A DNA stretch of 5,021 nt from Planctomycetaceae bacterium UBA4732 (GTDB taxonomy: Bacteria > Planctomycetota > Planctomycetia > Gemmatales > Gemmataceae). The stretch spans positions 1 to 5,021 of the forward strand of contig DHJA01000024.1 of the NCBI GenBank assembly GCA_002404095.1. Reading direction: 5' to 3'. Made by a program: the position numbers and the translations under genes. Of this stretch, positions 4,796 to 5,021 are shown in pieces (position 1 is the first letter of the stretch; every line of letters starts with the position of its first letter). A model generated the notes under the pieces. That model made no database searches and was not told the origin of the DNA. It saw nothing but the letters and a program-made list of their open reading frames with translations.

Positions 4796-4876
4796 GAAAA
4801 CAAAGGGGACGCATCTAATTATCTTTGAAGACGCTCCTAACAATCCCCCTAACAATTAGATACGTCCCCCTTTTTC
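4796..4876. repeat. Recurrent inverted-repeat element, copy 4 (diverged, extended spacer)
   Basis: The left arm at 4802-4820 is identical to copies 2 and 3 and preceded by GAAAAC. The right arm (4854-4875) has G-to-A in GCG (ATACG) and an extra C (five C instead of four). The spacer is 33 nt: the same 21-nt spacer as copy 2 plus 12 nt (AATCCCCCTAAC) that look like a partial duplication of the spacer end and arm start. The downstream flank TTC is conserved. This is the right boundary of the last segment. Confidence 0.9.
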
Positions 4877-5021
4877 GGCGAAGCGCGCACGCCACCCCAC
4901 TCGCCCTTTATTTTTCCCGCACTCATAGTCTCCCACTGACATCCATAATCCCCTACTCATATCCCCATTCGGCATGATACACTTGGTAGCTCTGTCTACA
5001 CCGCACGCGGAGGCCCGCCCA
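4877..5021. other. Right edge, pyrimidine-biased irregular repeats
   Basis: No gene is visible. From about 4916 to 4980 the plus strand shows a loose series of C-rich blocks followed by ACTCATA or similar (CCCGCACTCATAGT, CCCACTGACATCCATAAT, CCCTACTCATAT, CCCATTCGGCATGAT) at uneven spacing. It is less GC-rich than the rest of the window. It may be a degenerate tandem repeat or a regulatory region for a gene beyond the window. Confidence 0.3.

Noticed and set aside
111..4876. CRISPR array made by the recurring arms
   Set aside because: Copies are 0.85-2.6 kb apart with genes between them, and each unit is an inverted pair. CRISPR needs short, regular spacers of tens of bases.

Overview
The window is about 5 kb of high-G+C bacterial DNA. 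It carries four minus-strand genes with little known function, separated by copies of one short inverted-repeat element. The recurring arm (AAAGGGGACGCATCTAATT and its complement), a second and unrelated 22-bp inverted repeat, and the CFI-box-type C-terminus of one protein together suggest a member of the Planctomycetota or a relative. That placement rests on my memory of such repeats and proteins, not on a marker gene. The window has no rRNA, tRNA or housekeeping gene, no transposase and no integrase.

Layout from left to right. Positions 1-216 hold an unresolved GC-rich stretch and a composite, damaged repeat copy. A gene for a 293-aa DUF5677-like protein follows (minus, 328-1209). An intact repeat copy lies at 1241-1308. 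Next is a 165-aa protein with two membrane segments (minus, 1454-1951), whose last 50 or so residues look non-native. A third repeat copy lies at 2155-2222. A 164-aa stand-alone M41-like (FtsH-type) zinc protease domain (minus, 2203-2697) takes its last five codons and its stop from that repeat. A 432-aa protein (minus, GTG start, 2885-4183) ends in a CFI-box domain. Positions 4184-4795 have no convincing gene but contain a perfect 22-bp inverted repeat. A fourth repeat copy lies at 4796-4876, and a short low-complexity tail runs to the end.

The four genes share a strand but do not look like a tight operon. Each has its own Shine-Dalgarno sequence, and the gaps between coding regions run from about 190 to about 250 bases, with repeat elements in most of them. 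The repeats divide the region into segments of about 1.02, 0.85 and 2.57 kb, the first two with one gene each. This resembles an accessory region that gathered unrelated genes, with repeat elements (REPIN-like, presumably moved in trans by an enzyme encoded elsewhere) seeding the junctions. Two reading-frame oddities support gene breakage at or near the junctions: the non-native tail of the two-TM protein over a plus-strand coding remnant, and a lysine-rich coding tail butting against copy 3. No joint function for the four proteins can be shown from the sequence.
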